DNA from: Combretum micranthum
Lineage: Eukaryota > Streptophyta > Magnoliopsida > Myrtales > Combretaceae
DNA: 64,000 bases
Direction of reading: 5' to 3'
NCBI GenBank assembly: GCA_024138025.1
Contig: JAMXBD010001599.1
Location: forward strand, 124,001 to 188,000
The position numbers were made by a program, and so were the translations under genes. Below, in pieces: positions 46,250-57,390 of this stretch. The notes under the pieces are model-generated. The model did no database searches and was not told the DNA's origin. It worked only from the letters and a program-made list of their open reading frames with translations. The first letter of the stretch is position 1, and the number at the start of each line of letters is the position of its first letter.

Positions 46250-46510
46250 ACTATACTATGTTTGGTTTATAAAATGTATTTAGGATCAGAAAAAATTAAA
46301 AATTTTTGTCCCTTATATTAGATGCTATGAAATATTAGAATTAAATAAAAATAAAATTTCATAACGAAAATCTACCGAGTGCTATCTAATACTGCATGTA
46401 CTAAATATGATATGAAAGAATTATTATGCTCAGTATTTCTTATATTATACTATTTGATTCTTTTTATCTTATTTTGTTCTTACAACCAAACGCTACCTAT
46501 ATCTATAATA
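46250..46510. mobile_element. PIF/Harbinger-type MITE (approximate)
   Basis: The left end TATGTTTGGTTTATAA and the reverse complement of the right end, TAGCGTTTGGTTGTAAG, form imperfect TIRs around about 230 bp of AT-rich DNA. The target duplication is not clear (TA or TAT), so the borders are approximate. Confidence 0.45.
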
Positions 46511-46838
46511 ATTTATTATAGAAAAACCATGAGTGTGAGGTTTTACGTAGTCATCCTTAGTTTAATCATTAAGTGGGAACATATTGTATCAGAGAAATAC
46601 AGCAAGTCAACAATGTTTTTGCATCTAAGGATAGACTTATGGGGCAAGAAAGAGGTTTAAATTTGGCCCATGACACTTCATTTTCTCAAAATAAAATAGG
46701 ATTCAATGAAAACAATAAGAGCAGCGCAGCGACAGTTATCTTCCACAAATTATAAATGAATACATTGTTGTTGATAATAACATGGGTAATTTGAGTATAA
46801 CGTGTTTGTGTTCACATTCTTTCAAGTCTTTTATACTT

Positions 46839-47897
46839 GGGTAAATTAAAAATAAATAACCTGTGTTTTTATGCTTTCGCAAATAGGTGACCTGTGAAAT
46901 TTTTTTGGACAAAGAAGTAACCCGAGATACCTTGTGTTATGTATCATCTAAATAGATTGTTAAATGTACACGTGTCAATTATTGATTAAATAAAAAAATT
47001 TAAACAAACAAAAACAACGAAAAACGCCTATGCTCATTTCATTGGATCCATCAACTTCATCACCATCCTCAGGATACTCTCTAAAAAACCCTCACTTTCT
47101 CTCTGTAATTCATCTTTCTTCAACTCCATCTCCTTCACGAGACTATCTCTCTAGAAACTCATTTCCTTCTCTCTCCTCTCTCTAAAATTTAAAAAAGAAG
47201 TACAACACAACAGAGAATGGAGGTGGATATTAGACCCACCATGGTAAGGCTGAGGCTTTTGCGGCTAATTCGATGATGATCTACTTAGGTTTCGATAAGG
47301 TGGTGAGTGATCCGAGATTGAAGCGATGGGGTGCTGGATGAAGTTAGTTCTCAATGCTTCATTAGTTTGGCTCATCAGAAACTCGGAGTTCTTGGTGAAG
47401 CTAGTTGACTCGGTGAAGTGGAGATGGACAGTAGATCAACTTGGTGAGTGTGATTCAGTTTAGAAAGAGAAGCTAGAGAGAGAGAGAGTATGTTAGGTAG
47501 AGAGGGGTTCGACGAGAAAGATGCTGTTGCAAGGTGGATTTTTGTAGAGAGAGCACGACTCTAGTGGCAATGAGTCAACTTGGTGGGTGTGATTAAGTTT
47601 CTACTAGAAAGGTGCGATTTTTATAAAGATGTTACATTTGTTTAATGGGAGGAATTTAGATCGGGAAAAAAAAAAGGATAGGAAGTTAGCTCTATAGAAA
47701 GAAGGCTTGAGATTGGGTCTTAGTGAGAGAGAAGACAAAGTAAAGTGCTGCTTATGAAATGACGCATGGCAAATAATGTTTTCTGTTAACGGAACATTAT
47801 AGTACGTAACACAAGTTAGTTCTTTATTAATAAAAATTTCACAGGTCAACTATTTGCAAAAGCATGAAAACAGAGGTAATTTATTTGTAATTTACCC
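46839..47897. mobile_element. Mutator-like element, TIR-MULE (Pack-MULE candidate)
   Basis: 1,059 bp with TIRs of about 100 bp: left GGGTAAATTAAAAATAAATA and onward, right end ...TTTGTAATTTACCC. Shared blocks are ACCTCTGTTTT/ACCTGTGTTTT, ATGCTTTTGCAAATAG and GACCTGTGAAATTTTT. A perfect 9-bp target duplication TTTATACTT is at 46,830-46,838 and 47,898-47,906; the 9-bp size is diagnostic for Mutator. No transposase is present. The interior (47,040-47,600) is richer in GC, has a CT-rich leader-like part (47,090-47,185) and then GGTGAG/GGAGGTGG text unlike the flanks, so it may be a captured gene fragment, which I cannot identify. Confidence 0.9.
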
Positions 47898-47906
47898 TTT
47901 ATACTT

Positions 47907-48283
47907 TTAGCAAGTCACGTAAAGTCTTCTTTATTTGCAATGAAATTTAATCAATATATATATATTTTCATCGAATCATTTAGACTTAAATAATAAATTT
48001 GGGGAAAAAAAAAGACCTTAAGTGAATTTCGGTGTAAGTATGAAGGATTTAATATAAATTAATTTCACTTAAGGGAAAAAAAAAAACTTGCCAATTTGAA
48101 GGTATCAATCAAGTTTTGAACGAGTTTTAAATAAGGAAAAAGGGTATTCATATTACAAGGACTGAAATGTGGTTGATTGGACTTTGTTTGGTTTGTTAGC
48201 ACACGTGAATATGTCGTCATTTCAATTAAGATTACTTATTAAAAAAAGATACATATAAAAAATAAATATTTTTAGTTATAAAC
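47907..48283. other. Non-genic interval
   Basis: AT-rich, no gene. 48,185-48,283 (GTTTGGTTTGTTAG... then AAAAAGATACATATAAA) may be the other half of the MITE family D fragment at 51,911-52,045, cut by the gypsy insertion. Confidence 0.45.
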
Positions 48284-48648
48284 TGATGCAGCTTGAAAGT
48301 GTAAAATAGAAATAAATATTTTCTACAAAATACACAATTGCAAGAACTTACAATCTCCAAGAGAAAATTCTCTCAATGGGGTTTCAAAATGTATCAAATA
48401 TTAGTTCCGTCTACAAAATCCCTAAAAGACTATTTATACCATTACATGGAAACCTAAAAGACAAATACTAAATAATAAATACAATAAAAGCTGGCAATAA
48501 AGACTATTTACTATTACAATAAAAACCTTAAAAACATTAATAAATAAAATCGTGTATCAAAGCCAAAGATGTAGGCCGGCTGCGTAAATCCAAGGCCGAC
48601 GGTTACGGTTCAAAGCTGGCAATGTACTCGTTGTTCGTCACCGCATCA
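48284..48648 (-). repeat. Gypsy 3' LTR (365 bp)
   Basis: Aligns with 51,559-51,910 through AAATACACAATTGCAAGAAC, CTCTCAATGGGGTTTCAAAA and AATAAAGACTATTTACTATT. It ends with a CpG-rich tract (48,575-48,640) of GGCCGGC, GGCCGACGG and GCTGGC words. Confidence 0.88.
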
Positions 48649-48660
48649 TTCTCTCCTACC
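48649..48660 (-). other. Gypsy polypurine tract
   Basis: Minus strand reads GGTAGGAGAGAA against the LTR. Confidence 0.75.
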
Positions 48661-49178
48661 TATGAAAACTCGGCTTTGAGTTTATGGTTGAATCTGATTA
48701 TACTTTTTTTCACCACTGGATGACGAAGATAAACTTTGAATCATGAAAACATATCCTCTGTGACCAAATATGAACCTGCAAAAATGAATCTGAGCAAGTA
48801 TAAAGTAAAATATCCTAATTTTCTTAGGATTTAGAATTGCATCCATCCTAAGCTCCTTACACCATCTCGTTTGGCCTATAATATTATCAAACTACAATAA
48901 ATCAAATCTCCATGAACACCATGATAGATATTTAATTCTTCTAATGCTTCTTCATTATCAACTGAATCTACTATGTTAATTATTTCACTTTACTCTAACT
49001 CTTCAAACTTAAAGCTATGAGTTTCTTCGGATAAACACATAAGTGTAACATTAACTTCACGCATCGATTCTTGCACTTGTAATTGATTACCTGCTACACC
49101 ATTCCCTTCTACCTCTAAGAATTCTCTCTCGCTAACTGATAAAGGCAAATTATACTCATCTTTTATTGAACAAACCAT
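48661..49178 (-). pseudogene. Gypsy pol-like relic
   Basis: The minus-strand open stretch 48,990-49,178 gives MVCSIKDEYNLPLSVSEREF and LEVEGNGVAGNQ. The MVCSIKDEY segment is also found, diverged, at 57,345-57,390. The part next to the LTR (48,665-48,790) reads TTTGGTCACAGAGGATATGT and CATCCAGTGGTGAAAAAAAG on the minus strand, like the 3' end of gypsy elements just before the polypurine tract. I infer pol origin from position and pattern. Confidence 0.5.
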
Positions 49179-50640
49179 GCTAATTTGTTATTGATTTTTA
49201 TAGTAATCATTAGGAATTGGTACTTAAGTATGCTAAATATCATATTTCAGGTCTTGAAATCAAATACAAGTAATTGGAGAAGTTATGTGTAAGTTGGAAA
49301 CAAGGACAATTCAAAGCTGACCAAAATCACATCAACACGGCACAGCTCTTACATGTAATCAGACATCCAACACCGACAAAGTTGGAGTCTACGCCGCAGC
49401 GTATAGCCGACTTTGCTTGATCACAAATTTGAAAACTTAAGCACCGCTTGCTACACCGTTAGCTTTCATCAAACATTTCACCAGCATTCCATTTCAATCA
49501 ACATATGCCGGCTCTTGGAGAATCAACGTTGCCGGTGTTAGGACGACGTAGCTCATGAACAATACTGGAAATATTAAAGCTGTTGCAAATTTCCTTCAAC
49601 GTGCAATGTTTTTATTCATTAAACATCGAACACCAGCTATGTACGTGTGGCATACATTTTGAAACCCCTGGTATATATTGATGGATTAAATTCCAGACAT
49701 TGTTCTACAAATGCCAATTAAGTTACTGTTGACAAATTCATTCTTCTCCATTTTTTTATATCAGATCTGATATTAGAGGATTTCCAAAACCTAGAGAGAT
49801 TCATATGACAATGAGTGGCTAAGTTTGTATTTTCTAGCTAAGGGTTTGTTGCAAGTTCAATTCTTCAAAGATTGTGAGATCTAAATGAGTTATTTTGTTT
49901 TGATCTTTGTTTTGAATATTTATATATCTTCTATTTATCTTGTTATTATTATCTTGTTTGATTGATACAAATTAAGGCCTATTTCTTTGATTAGTAAGGT
50001 AATTTATGCTAATTAGAATATCAAATATGTAATTGTTTGATTGTTCTAGTGTTTATGGTACCATAACATGATTGATTATGAAATAAGTAATTGATTGTGT
50101 TATGAAGATATATAATTTGGTTTAAATAGATCATGCTATTGATTTGTTGACCTGAATTGGTGATTTCTCTTGTTCTTAATGTTGCTGATAGACTAAACCA
50201 TAAGAGCTTGTTTAGGATTATTTAGTCAATAAAGGAAATAATCAAAGAGCTTGTTTTGGTTATAAAAAAAGTAAGGAGAGATAGGTTGTTAGAGCTTGTT
50301 AATAACCATACCCAGTTTATCCAAGATAAAGGATGGAAATTTTTGCATCAATGATCAATCCTATGAACTGGCCTATGATAATACCTTTGGTTAGGAACTC
50401 TTTGATATTGATTCATACTTTGTAATTTGTTTGCTTGCTTTAGATATAATTAGTTTTCTTTTATTTCACAAACCCCCCCTTCTTCTCTTCTTCATCTAGA
50501 TCTCAAATAGAAATAAATTTCACCAATCTTTGTAGATACGACCTTGCTCATTGCTATATACAAATCTTTAGAATAGGAATTTATGTTTGTTGGATTCGAC
50601 AGCCACCACTACCCACCTATGCTATAACTTTAACATCACA
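49179..50640 (+). repeat. LTR-like repeat family A, copy 2
   Basis: Matches copy 3 from its first bases (TTATTGATTTT, TCAT.AGGAATTGGTACTTAA, ATATTTCAGGT). It contains the CpG-rich tract 49,330-49,690 (GCCGAC, GCCGGC, CGCCGCAG words) and ends with GATACGACCTTGCTC and GGATTCGACAGCCACC, the kind of end seen in plant gypsy LTRs. No coding capacity. Confidence 0.6.
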
Positions 50641-50659
50641 ATCTTTATTTATTTATTAA

Positions 50660-51540
50660 AACCCCTTTCTTCATTCACATCTACAGTGAATTTTCTTGAG
50701 TAAACTTGGAAGTTTCATGATGTTTTGCTGATTTTTCAATTTCATCTTTACCTCCTTCAAATCATTACTCTGCACCAACTTTATAAACTATGCAGGATAT
50801 TCATGCATCACCTTCTTTTTCTAGTGACATCTTTGTTCCTGTCGAAACATGATTTCCTCATAATCAAGAGGAAGAAATTCATCTTTTAATAATAGCTTCA
50901 TCCTAAACCATGCGCTAACAGTGTTTTTCCTTCATGACTTAACTTTTTTTTGTAACCTCTCTGACCAAGCTGAAGCATAACCTTTTAATCGACATGCTAT
51001 CAACTTCGCCTCTTTTCTCGGGATCTCTATATATTTAAAGATGCACTTATCTAGAAATCCAATTAATAAAATTCTTAATCCCTAGATTTCCGCTAACATA
51101 CAAATATCTATCTTTTGGTGGAAATTACCACCGTCTCTTTGATCGTACTCATAATAGCCCCTTCGATATCTGCCACCACCATCATTGTCTCTTGTTCACA
51201 GTTGTCTTTCTTCACACAACTCAACTTCCTCTCCGAATATTTTCGTAATAATCATCAAAATTATGGCACTTACCTCTATATGACACCTATGATTCACAAT
51301 ATTAGGATCGTTGCGCGCATACTCTGCCTTAGTTGTCTCCCATAACCATTTCTGTTCTTGTTAGCATTGGATCGATCGTCAGGTTATCAAACAATTCCAT
51401 ATGCCAGAATCTCTAACCCATACTATCCAATATTGTCCTTCGAATCTTTGATTCGATTCTTGGGACTCTTCGGATCCTGATCACGTCAAGAATGCGATCG
51501 CCGTCAACATTGTTGTTGGTTACCATCTTTGCAAGAATTC
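50660..51540 (-). pseudogene. Gypsy gag relic
   Basis: On the minus strand around 51,060-50,870 the frame gives KYIEIPRKEAKLIACRLKGY, ASAWSERLQKKVKS, a stop, then SAWFRMKLLLKDEFLPLDYE. This is the retrotransposon gag domain (PF03732-type: IPxxxKVxLxAxxLxGxAxxWW...W..MK..LxxxFxPxxY). 51,100-51,200 corresponds to the Asp/Arg/Gly-rich N-terminal segment. Stops and the loss of the second Trp of the WW pair (AWSE) show decay. Confidence 0.78.
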
Positions 51541-51545
51541 ACCTT

Positions 51546-51556
51546 GCTTGATACCA
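51546..51556 (-). other. Gypsy primer binding site
   Basis: Minus strand reads TGGTATCAAGC two bases inside the LTR, a diverged tRNA-Met-type primer site. Confidence 0.8.
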
Positions 51557-51558
51557 AC

Positions 51559-51910
51559 TGACGCAGTGTAAAAGCGTAAAACAAAAATCTATCTCATCGG
51601 ATGATTTCTAGAAAATATACAATTGCAAAAACTTGCAATCTTCAAAGGAAAACTCTCTCAATAGGTTTCAAAATGTATCAAATATCAGTTCCTTTTACAA
51701 AGCCCTAAAAAATTATTTATATTAAATAAATAAATACAAAAGCTGACAATAAAGACTATTTAATATTACAATAAAACCTAAAAGACATTAATAAATAAAA
51801 TCATGTATCAAAACTAAAGATGTAGCCAGCTAGTATGCCAGATGCAAAATCTAAGGTGGCGGCTTACGATTCAAACTAGCGGCATGCATCATTATTCGTC
51901 GTCTGCATCA
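51559..51910 (-). repeat. Gypsy 5' LTR (352 bp)
   Basis: Direct repeat of 48,284-48,648. TGACGCAG to CTGCATCA. CpG-rich tract weaker here because several CG sites read TG or CA. Confidence 0.88.
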
Positions 51911-52045
51911 TAAATAGATTAAACATACCAACTATATATTTAAGATAAGATACATATGTATATAAGATAAAGATAAAATATAGATGTAGATTAGATACAC
52001 ATATAGATGAAAATCATATATTCCAAATGGATCCAAACAATATTA
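51911..52045. repeat. MITE family D fragment
   Basis: GATAAAATATAGATGTAGAT and ACACATATAGATGAAAA match the right half of the complete copy (17,990-18,060). It directly abuts the gypsy LTR, which suggests the gypsy inserted into this MITE. Confidence 0.5.
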
Positions 52046-54501
52046 TAGGCTAATTTTGGAACATCAAACCTAATACAATAAAAAAGGTTACACATGGAAT
52101 AAAAATTAACTATACTTTTTCCATCCATTAAGAAAGTGATAAATTTATTTGTATTTTTTTTTTCGGTAATAAACTTTATATATTTTACGAAAACGGAAGA
52201 TATCTAGATAGGTCTTTAAGGAGGTTCAACTTTCAAGTGTAATAAAGCCAAGTGGACTGATGCCGACGAGTCAATTTAATCCTGTTTAAAAACAATTGGA
52301 TGTTTCTTCTTTTTTTTTCTTATTTTTTTTGGTAAATTTAATTTAATATTTTTTCCTTTGGCACTTCCGGGTCTTAAACGACAACCTAGACTAGGCGATT
52401 GGACTAAAGTTTAACGTTTATTTATTCTTCTTTTTTGCCGCTGACGAAAGTTTAACGTTCTATTGCCAAGAAATTAGCCACTAGTAAAGAGGTCGTCCAT
52501 CTTCAATAAACATTGGTACGTTTAATTCAGTCAAATCGGATAAGATTTGAATGAAATGATAATTCTTATTTTTATACTTAAGGATATTTTTAGAATAAAA
52601 TATATTTTTGATTAGAAATAAATTTTCTAATAAAAGAATAAATGAGAATTTCTTATTTATTATGTACATATAATAGATATTTTTTGATATAATTTTTCAT
52701 AAATATAATAAAAAATAGATATTTCGTAAAAATAAAGCTGAAAGACTGGTTTTATTCCATTCAATTCAATCAATATAGTGTAAATTGGGGTTGGTGTGTG
52801 TGGAAATAATTTGACGATGCTAACAGTTAATTTACAAAATGTAAGAATGTGTTTGATATTCCTATCAGTTTTATTGACCCCTTTATTAGTTTACGTACTT
52901 TTCTAATATAATAAACCAATAAAAAATATTTAAATATTTTAAAATAATATCGTTACCAAACAGATAAATAATAATTCATAACATATAACGGAAAAGTTAA
53001 AAGAACACATCCAAACTAACTTGAGTCTTCAATAAATTAAAGCTTATATAAACATAGTAGAATCTTATGAAATTGTCACAGTTTACATAAACAAAACAAA
53101 GTAACAAATTATAAGCTAATGGGTAAGAAAAGACAGTGTGTAAGATAGATAAGTCGCTATGGTATCACAATCTTATTTAATATATCTTTAATAAGGGATA
53201 TTGCTAAAGATAGGCGATTTATGAAGACCACTTATCTTTTTTTTTTTTTCCTTTCTTTGTGTGTAAGATATAAAAATCTAATCTATTTTAAATGGGTTGG
53301 TATTTTTATAGTTATGTCTAGATCAACCCTGAACCAGTTTATTAAGGACATCAGGTACAAAACAAACCTATATATGAACATAAATGGGCTTTAGTTGGGT
53401 CTGAACTATTTAAGACAGTGGAAAAGTTTAATAAAATCTAAATACGTTTTTAACCTTATTATGATGGTGAATTGAGTCCTAAATTGTTGGTGCTATTCTA
53501 AATGATAGGCTTTAACTCCCATCACTTCGACGGGGTTATGTCTAGCTGTCATGTAGCAAGACTAGATGACTACGATAACTGATATTTTAGCAGGATTAAA
53601 GCAACGAGTCACACAAATCCAATTATTATAGTTATTTTCAAATTTAGAAAAAATAAAAATGATTTTTCCTCTCTTGCCTACCTTTTTATTTGATTTTTTT
53701 TGTCTTGCAGCTATTCTATTCAAATCGTCTATCTTTGGCTATGTTATTTTATGAGTCTTTTGCATTTTAAAACTTCAATTCAAGTTCTCAACCTATATAA
53801 AAAGATGAAAAACAAGTCCCTTCATCATGTCTATTAAAAATTTCATCAAAATTATCTAACTTAAAACTTTTTCTTACAAGAAACTAGACATTTGCCCATC
53901 TAATATCCATCCTCATTGAAAGATTTAGAATCATTTATTGGACATGATAATATCCCCTAGTGTCATATTTGGTACACAGGGAATGATTGTAATAAATGAA
54001 ATTGAATGCACTGAAATGAGTAAGGGAATGAGGAATAAAATATTATTTACAAAAAATACTTTTAGTAATAAATATGGATAATAAATATGTAGTTAGATAA
54101 AATTTAACATAATAAATTGAACGAAATTGTGATTCCACTAGAATTTATTATCTTTCAAAGTTGGAATCCTTTATTCCATTCTAGGTCCATTCCCATGTAT
54201 TAAATATGACATAATTCTTTTTTCTAAAGGTGAATGGTTTGGGATTAACATTAATAAACATTAATAGAGTTGAAAGGAATTGCAATTCCACTTTCTCAAA
54301 AGCAAAATCATATTCCACTTCAAAGTTAAAATTGTCAATCCATTTTTGTTTATTCCCATGTACCAAATATGACATAAGTCCTTTTAAAAAGATGAATGGT
54401 TTATGGAGAATAGAAATGTGAAGGGCTCAATTATAGATGGTTCAAATAAAAAATTAAATGCTGATGGACTCAAAAAAATAACCACAAAAAGTGAATTATA
54501 T

Positions 54502-54541
<40 letters not shown>

Positions 54542-54839
54542 TATCTATATTCTATTCATTTTTTTATGACCAACAAAAGAGGGCAAGTCCCCTTTATATA
54601 TAATAGAACCGCCAAGATTAGTTTAATCTAATGGATGTAAATCAACTATGCCTACTTTTACCTAGTCACTCTAAACTACTTTTTAAGAATATAAGTATGT
54701 TAACTCAATTTATTGATGACTACAAAAGATGTGAAGCCCCCTTTATATACAATAAGCTTGCCTACTTTTATCTGATTACTCTGATCTACTTACATATGTG
54801 ATGGGAATCAAATTAAGGGTCCTAATATGAGAACTAAAG
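52046..54839. other. Non-genic interval
   Basis: No supported gene. GA microsatellite at 54,502-54,541. 53,940-54,385 contains ATTCCCATGTA.(C/T)AAATATGACATAA twice (54,190 and 54,354), with ATTCCA words in between, like a hAT-type MITE duplicated in tandem. T run at 53,236-53,250. Confidence 0.5.
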
Positions 54840-55636
54840 TAAAGGGATTGCAGGGTTTAACATAAAGGATTATGACGAATTAGCCTTATAAAGATGAGTT
54901 TAACTTCTTGCTTTGAAGTTCATCTTATAGGAAACGGTATATCAATTGGTGTGAAACATGAAGATAATTGTGAAGGAAGTGGAAAGGCTGCATATCACGA
55001 TCGTATTAAAGAAGGTAATCGAGCAGATACAGAGATCATGCCTTGGACAAAGCTAGTGATATGTTCTGAAGTGAAGTCCTCAAAGATCATGCCCTGGAGG
55101 ATGCCTGTGATAAAGCTCATTATCTACGCTGAGTGATGATTAGAGATGATTATAACTCATGTATCGGCCATGATGAAGTACTTTTGACGTTGAAGAATTG
55201 ATTTATTTAAAATCTTTCTTTTTTCTTATCAATTTTTTTTTAATCTTATTAGGTTTCTTTTATTAGATTTGCATGAATAATTACTATTTTTTCCTTAATT
55301 AGGCTATGAGTATATAAAGGGTTTTATTTATAAACATTAACAAGTTTTTGATTAATTGAATGAAATTTTCTCTTCTTGAGAGTATTCTCTTGAAACCTTA
55401 ACTCTTATCAATCTTTTCATTGTGGCTAGTTGTAAATACAAGTGAATAATTGCGAGCCATATCATTTATTTGCAAGTGTTCTCCTTTGCTTTCTAGGTAA
55501 GTCATATTCAAGAGACGTAAAGAATCTATCTTGATTTCAAGAAACCCTAGAACTTGTGTTAAGTCTTAGGTTTTCTTTGGGTTAATCTAGCATTAATCCA
55601 TTGATACACTAGTGATTAGATTTTTAGGCGTATCAA
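54840..55636 (+). repeat. Probable gypsy solo LTR
   Basis: It holds a promoter-like TTAGGCTATGAGTATATAAAGG at 55,300-55,320, followed by a leader of the type seen in chromovirus LTRs: AATTGAATGAAATTTTCTCTT, GTGTTCTCCTTTGCTTTCTAGG and GATTAGATTTTTAGGCGTATCA as end. The 80-codon open stretch at 54,894-55,136 has an internal repeat (ATCATGCC(T/C)TGGA) but no domain known to me. Left border uncertain. Confidence 0.45.
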
Positions 55637-55638
55637 TA

Positions 55639-56024
55639 TGTTAAATCTGCATAATTCTAAAAGCAAGGTATTCTAAGTTAGTGAAACGTGGTGGGATTTT
55701 AGTAGTGGAAAAAATGAACAAATGTGCGTACTTTGAATACATAGTCTATTCTTACCGAATACAACAAGCTATTGAGAAATATTTTTTTGTTCTTTTTCAT
55801 TACTTTGTAGAATAAGTTGTACATGAATATATAGTTATCCCAAGGCCTAATAAACAAAGAGACTAGAAAACTCTAAAATATTCTAAAACTATTTAGCATG
55901 TGCAAGCACATGTGTTCCTATTTTTTTATTTTTTGTTTTCCCATTTTTCCTTTTCCTTATAATATTTCTAAACACTAAAACTAATTACAATATATAATTT
56001 TCACATTATATTTACCCTAAAACA
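55639..56024 (-). repeat. Gypsy-type LTR on the minus strand
   Basis: On the minus strand a segment starting TGTTTTAGGGTAAAT follows CTTGAAGACAAGGATCAAGC and GAAGGATTGGGGAA (56,063-56,025). The text 'cttgag.acaag ... ggggaatg' just before the LTR is typical of gypsy 3' ends. Plus-strand borders TGTTAAATCTGC and CCTAAAACA. The matching second LTR was not found within the window. Confidence 0.5.
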
Positions 56025-56329
56025 TTCCCCAATCCTTCAAAAACGCTTGATCCTTGTCTTCAAGGGTTTAAGATAATAATGACATATGCAATAAGCCATT
56101 CTTTTAATTGAGATTTCTTGATCCTGAAGCACTTCATGATATATAGAGCCATATGCATTGATTTGTCCTCACTCTCTTGGTTTGCAATAGATGTATCTTC
56201 CTAAACAATAGAGGAAATTTTTGTTCCAAAGTAATTGCAGTTTATGAGGGCATCTATTGGCATGTTTTGTTCCATTTCCCCGAGTTTCAAAATAGCAGCC
56301 AAATGACCTCATGGCAATAAAGACAATTA

Positions 56330-57310
56330 CACTTAACACAAGTATAATAGGCGCGATCCTTAGTTACCCTATTATCCATCCATGAATTTCCTTCCTAAGC
56401 TTGAGCTTTAAGTTTATCACAAACACTCAAGATCCTTGCTGCAACTAAATGTGAACCAAGAGGGGTTAGCTTTAACGATCTTGAAGCTGACATCTTGTTA
56501 CCCATTAATCCATTAAACCTAGTTTTTGTTTTCGTTTTCCCAAAATTATCAATAAAAATGGTACATATAAGGATCGAATATGTGTTAGTTGTGCCTAAGA
56601 TCCACTTCCCATCATATGTGACATCCACATGAGTAACAGATGAACTAAGGCTTAGAAAGATCGTTTTGGCTTGTCTCATTGATTGCCGGAATATAACCCA
56701 CTCTTTCTGTCCAATATGCCATCAACAATAGAGCCATCACTAATAAAAGCAAAATATTGAAAATTTGTTCCTCTAGAAAATTGGTGCCTTGCACCCAATT
56801 CAAAATAAGAGTATTGGAATTAGCTATATTATGAACTACTCCTCTACAGTCATACATATCCCACCAACAAGGTCTATTATCATATGATTCCCACAGAGTT
56901 GGCCTTATTAGGTCCACTTATGCTCCTTTGCTATCATTTGCAATATCTGTACCATCCTTCATAAAACTTCACTCCAAAACAATCTTCCTTATTTCTATAT
57001 CTAGCTAATGCAACAACCTATAATGAGCCTCATTAGTTGGACTCATCAAGAGCATATTAGTCTCAGCTCTCATAAGTAGAGCTTTCTTAGGAGCTAAATA
57101 AGCCACACAAGAGTTGCTCCTTTGTTCCTTATTATTAAAATTAACAAATAAACCCTTACCATGAATTCCATGACTAAAATTCTTCACGACTTGAATCTTA
57201 AAGTTTTTTTGCACCAAGAAACTATTATCTAAAGCACCTAATGCCAAACTTTGTATGCCTTCACTTGTAGCTTCCTCATACACTTCCTTCAAATCCAGGT
57301 TTAGTCTAAT
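56330..57310 (-). pseudogene. VID27-like gene fragment inside a gypsy context
   Basis: Minus strand, from 57,300 down: [65 protein letters not shown] (to 57,005); [29 protein letters not shown] (56,860-56,770); [43 protein letters not shown] (56,679-56,420). These are the conserved C-terminal blocks of plant VID27-related proteins (cytosolic proteins of the vacuolar import/degradation Vid27 family with a WD-like C-terminal domain). No intron-like gap is seen. Stops at about 57,003 and 56,970 and frame changes near 56,760 show it is dead. The N-terminal half and the last part of the domain are missing. It is bounded by gypsy sequence on both sides (57,345-57,390 and 56,025-56,063). Confidence 0.85.
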
Positions 57311-57344
57311 CGGGGTCAGCAATCCAAAACTTTTCAATAAGCCA

Positions 57345-57390
57345 TTGATAAAGTCATATTTTACTCACTTTCTATTAAACAAATCATGCT
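57345..57390 (-). pseudogene. Short gypsy pol-like relic flanking the VID27 fragment
   Basis: The minus strand matches the start of the 49,178-49,130 frame (ATGATTTGTTTAATAGAAAG against ATGGTTTGTTCAATAAAAGA). It joins family A on one side and the VID27 fragment on the other. Confidence 0.55.

Larger units (their letters stand above)
48284..51910 (-). mobile_element. Non-autonomous Ty3/gypsy-type LTR retrotransposon
   Basis: Two direct LTRs (48,284-48,648 and 51,559-51,910), starting TGA(T/C)GCAG and ending GCATCA, with near-identical flanks TAAAC and TAAAT (a target duplication with one change). The primer binding site next to the high-coordinate LTR and the polypurine tract next to the low-coordinate LTR place it on the minus strand. 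Inside are a gag relic (50,660-51,540), a short pol-like fragment (48,649-49,178) and, between them, family A copy 2. Reverse transcriptase, RNase H and integrase are absent. Confidence 0.85.

Noticed and set aside
54894..55136. 80-codon frame as a gene
   Set aside because: Lies within an LTR-like segment and has an internal duplication; no domain recognised.
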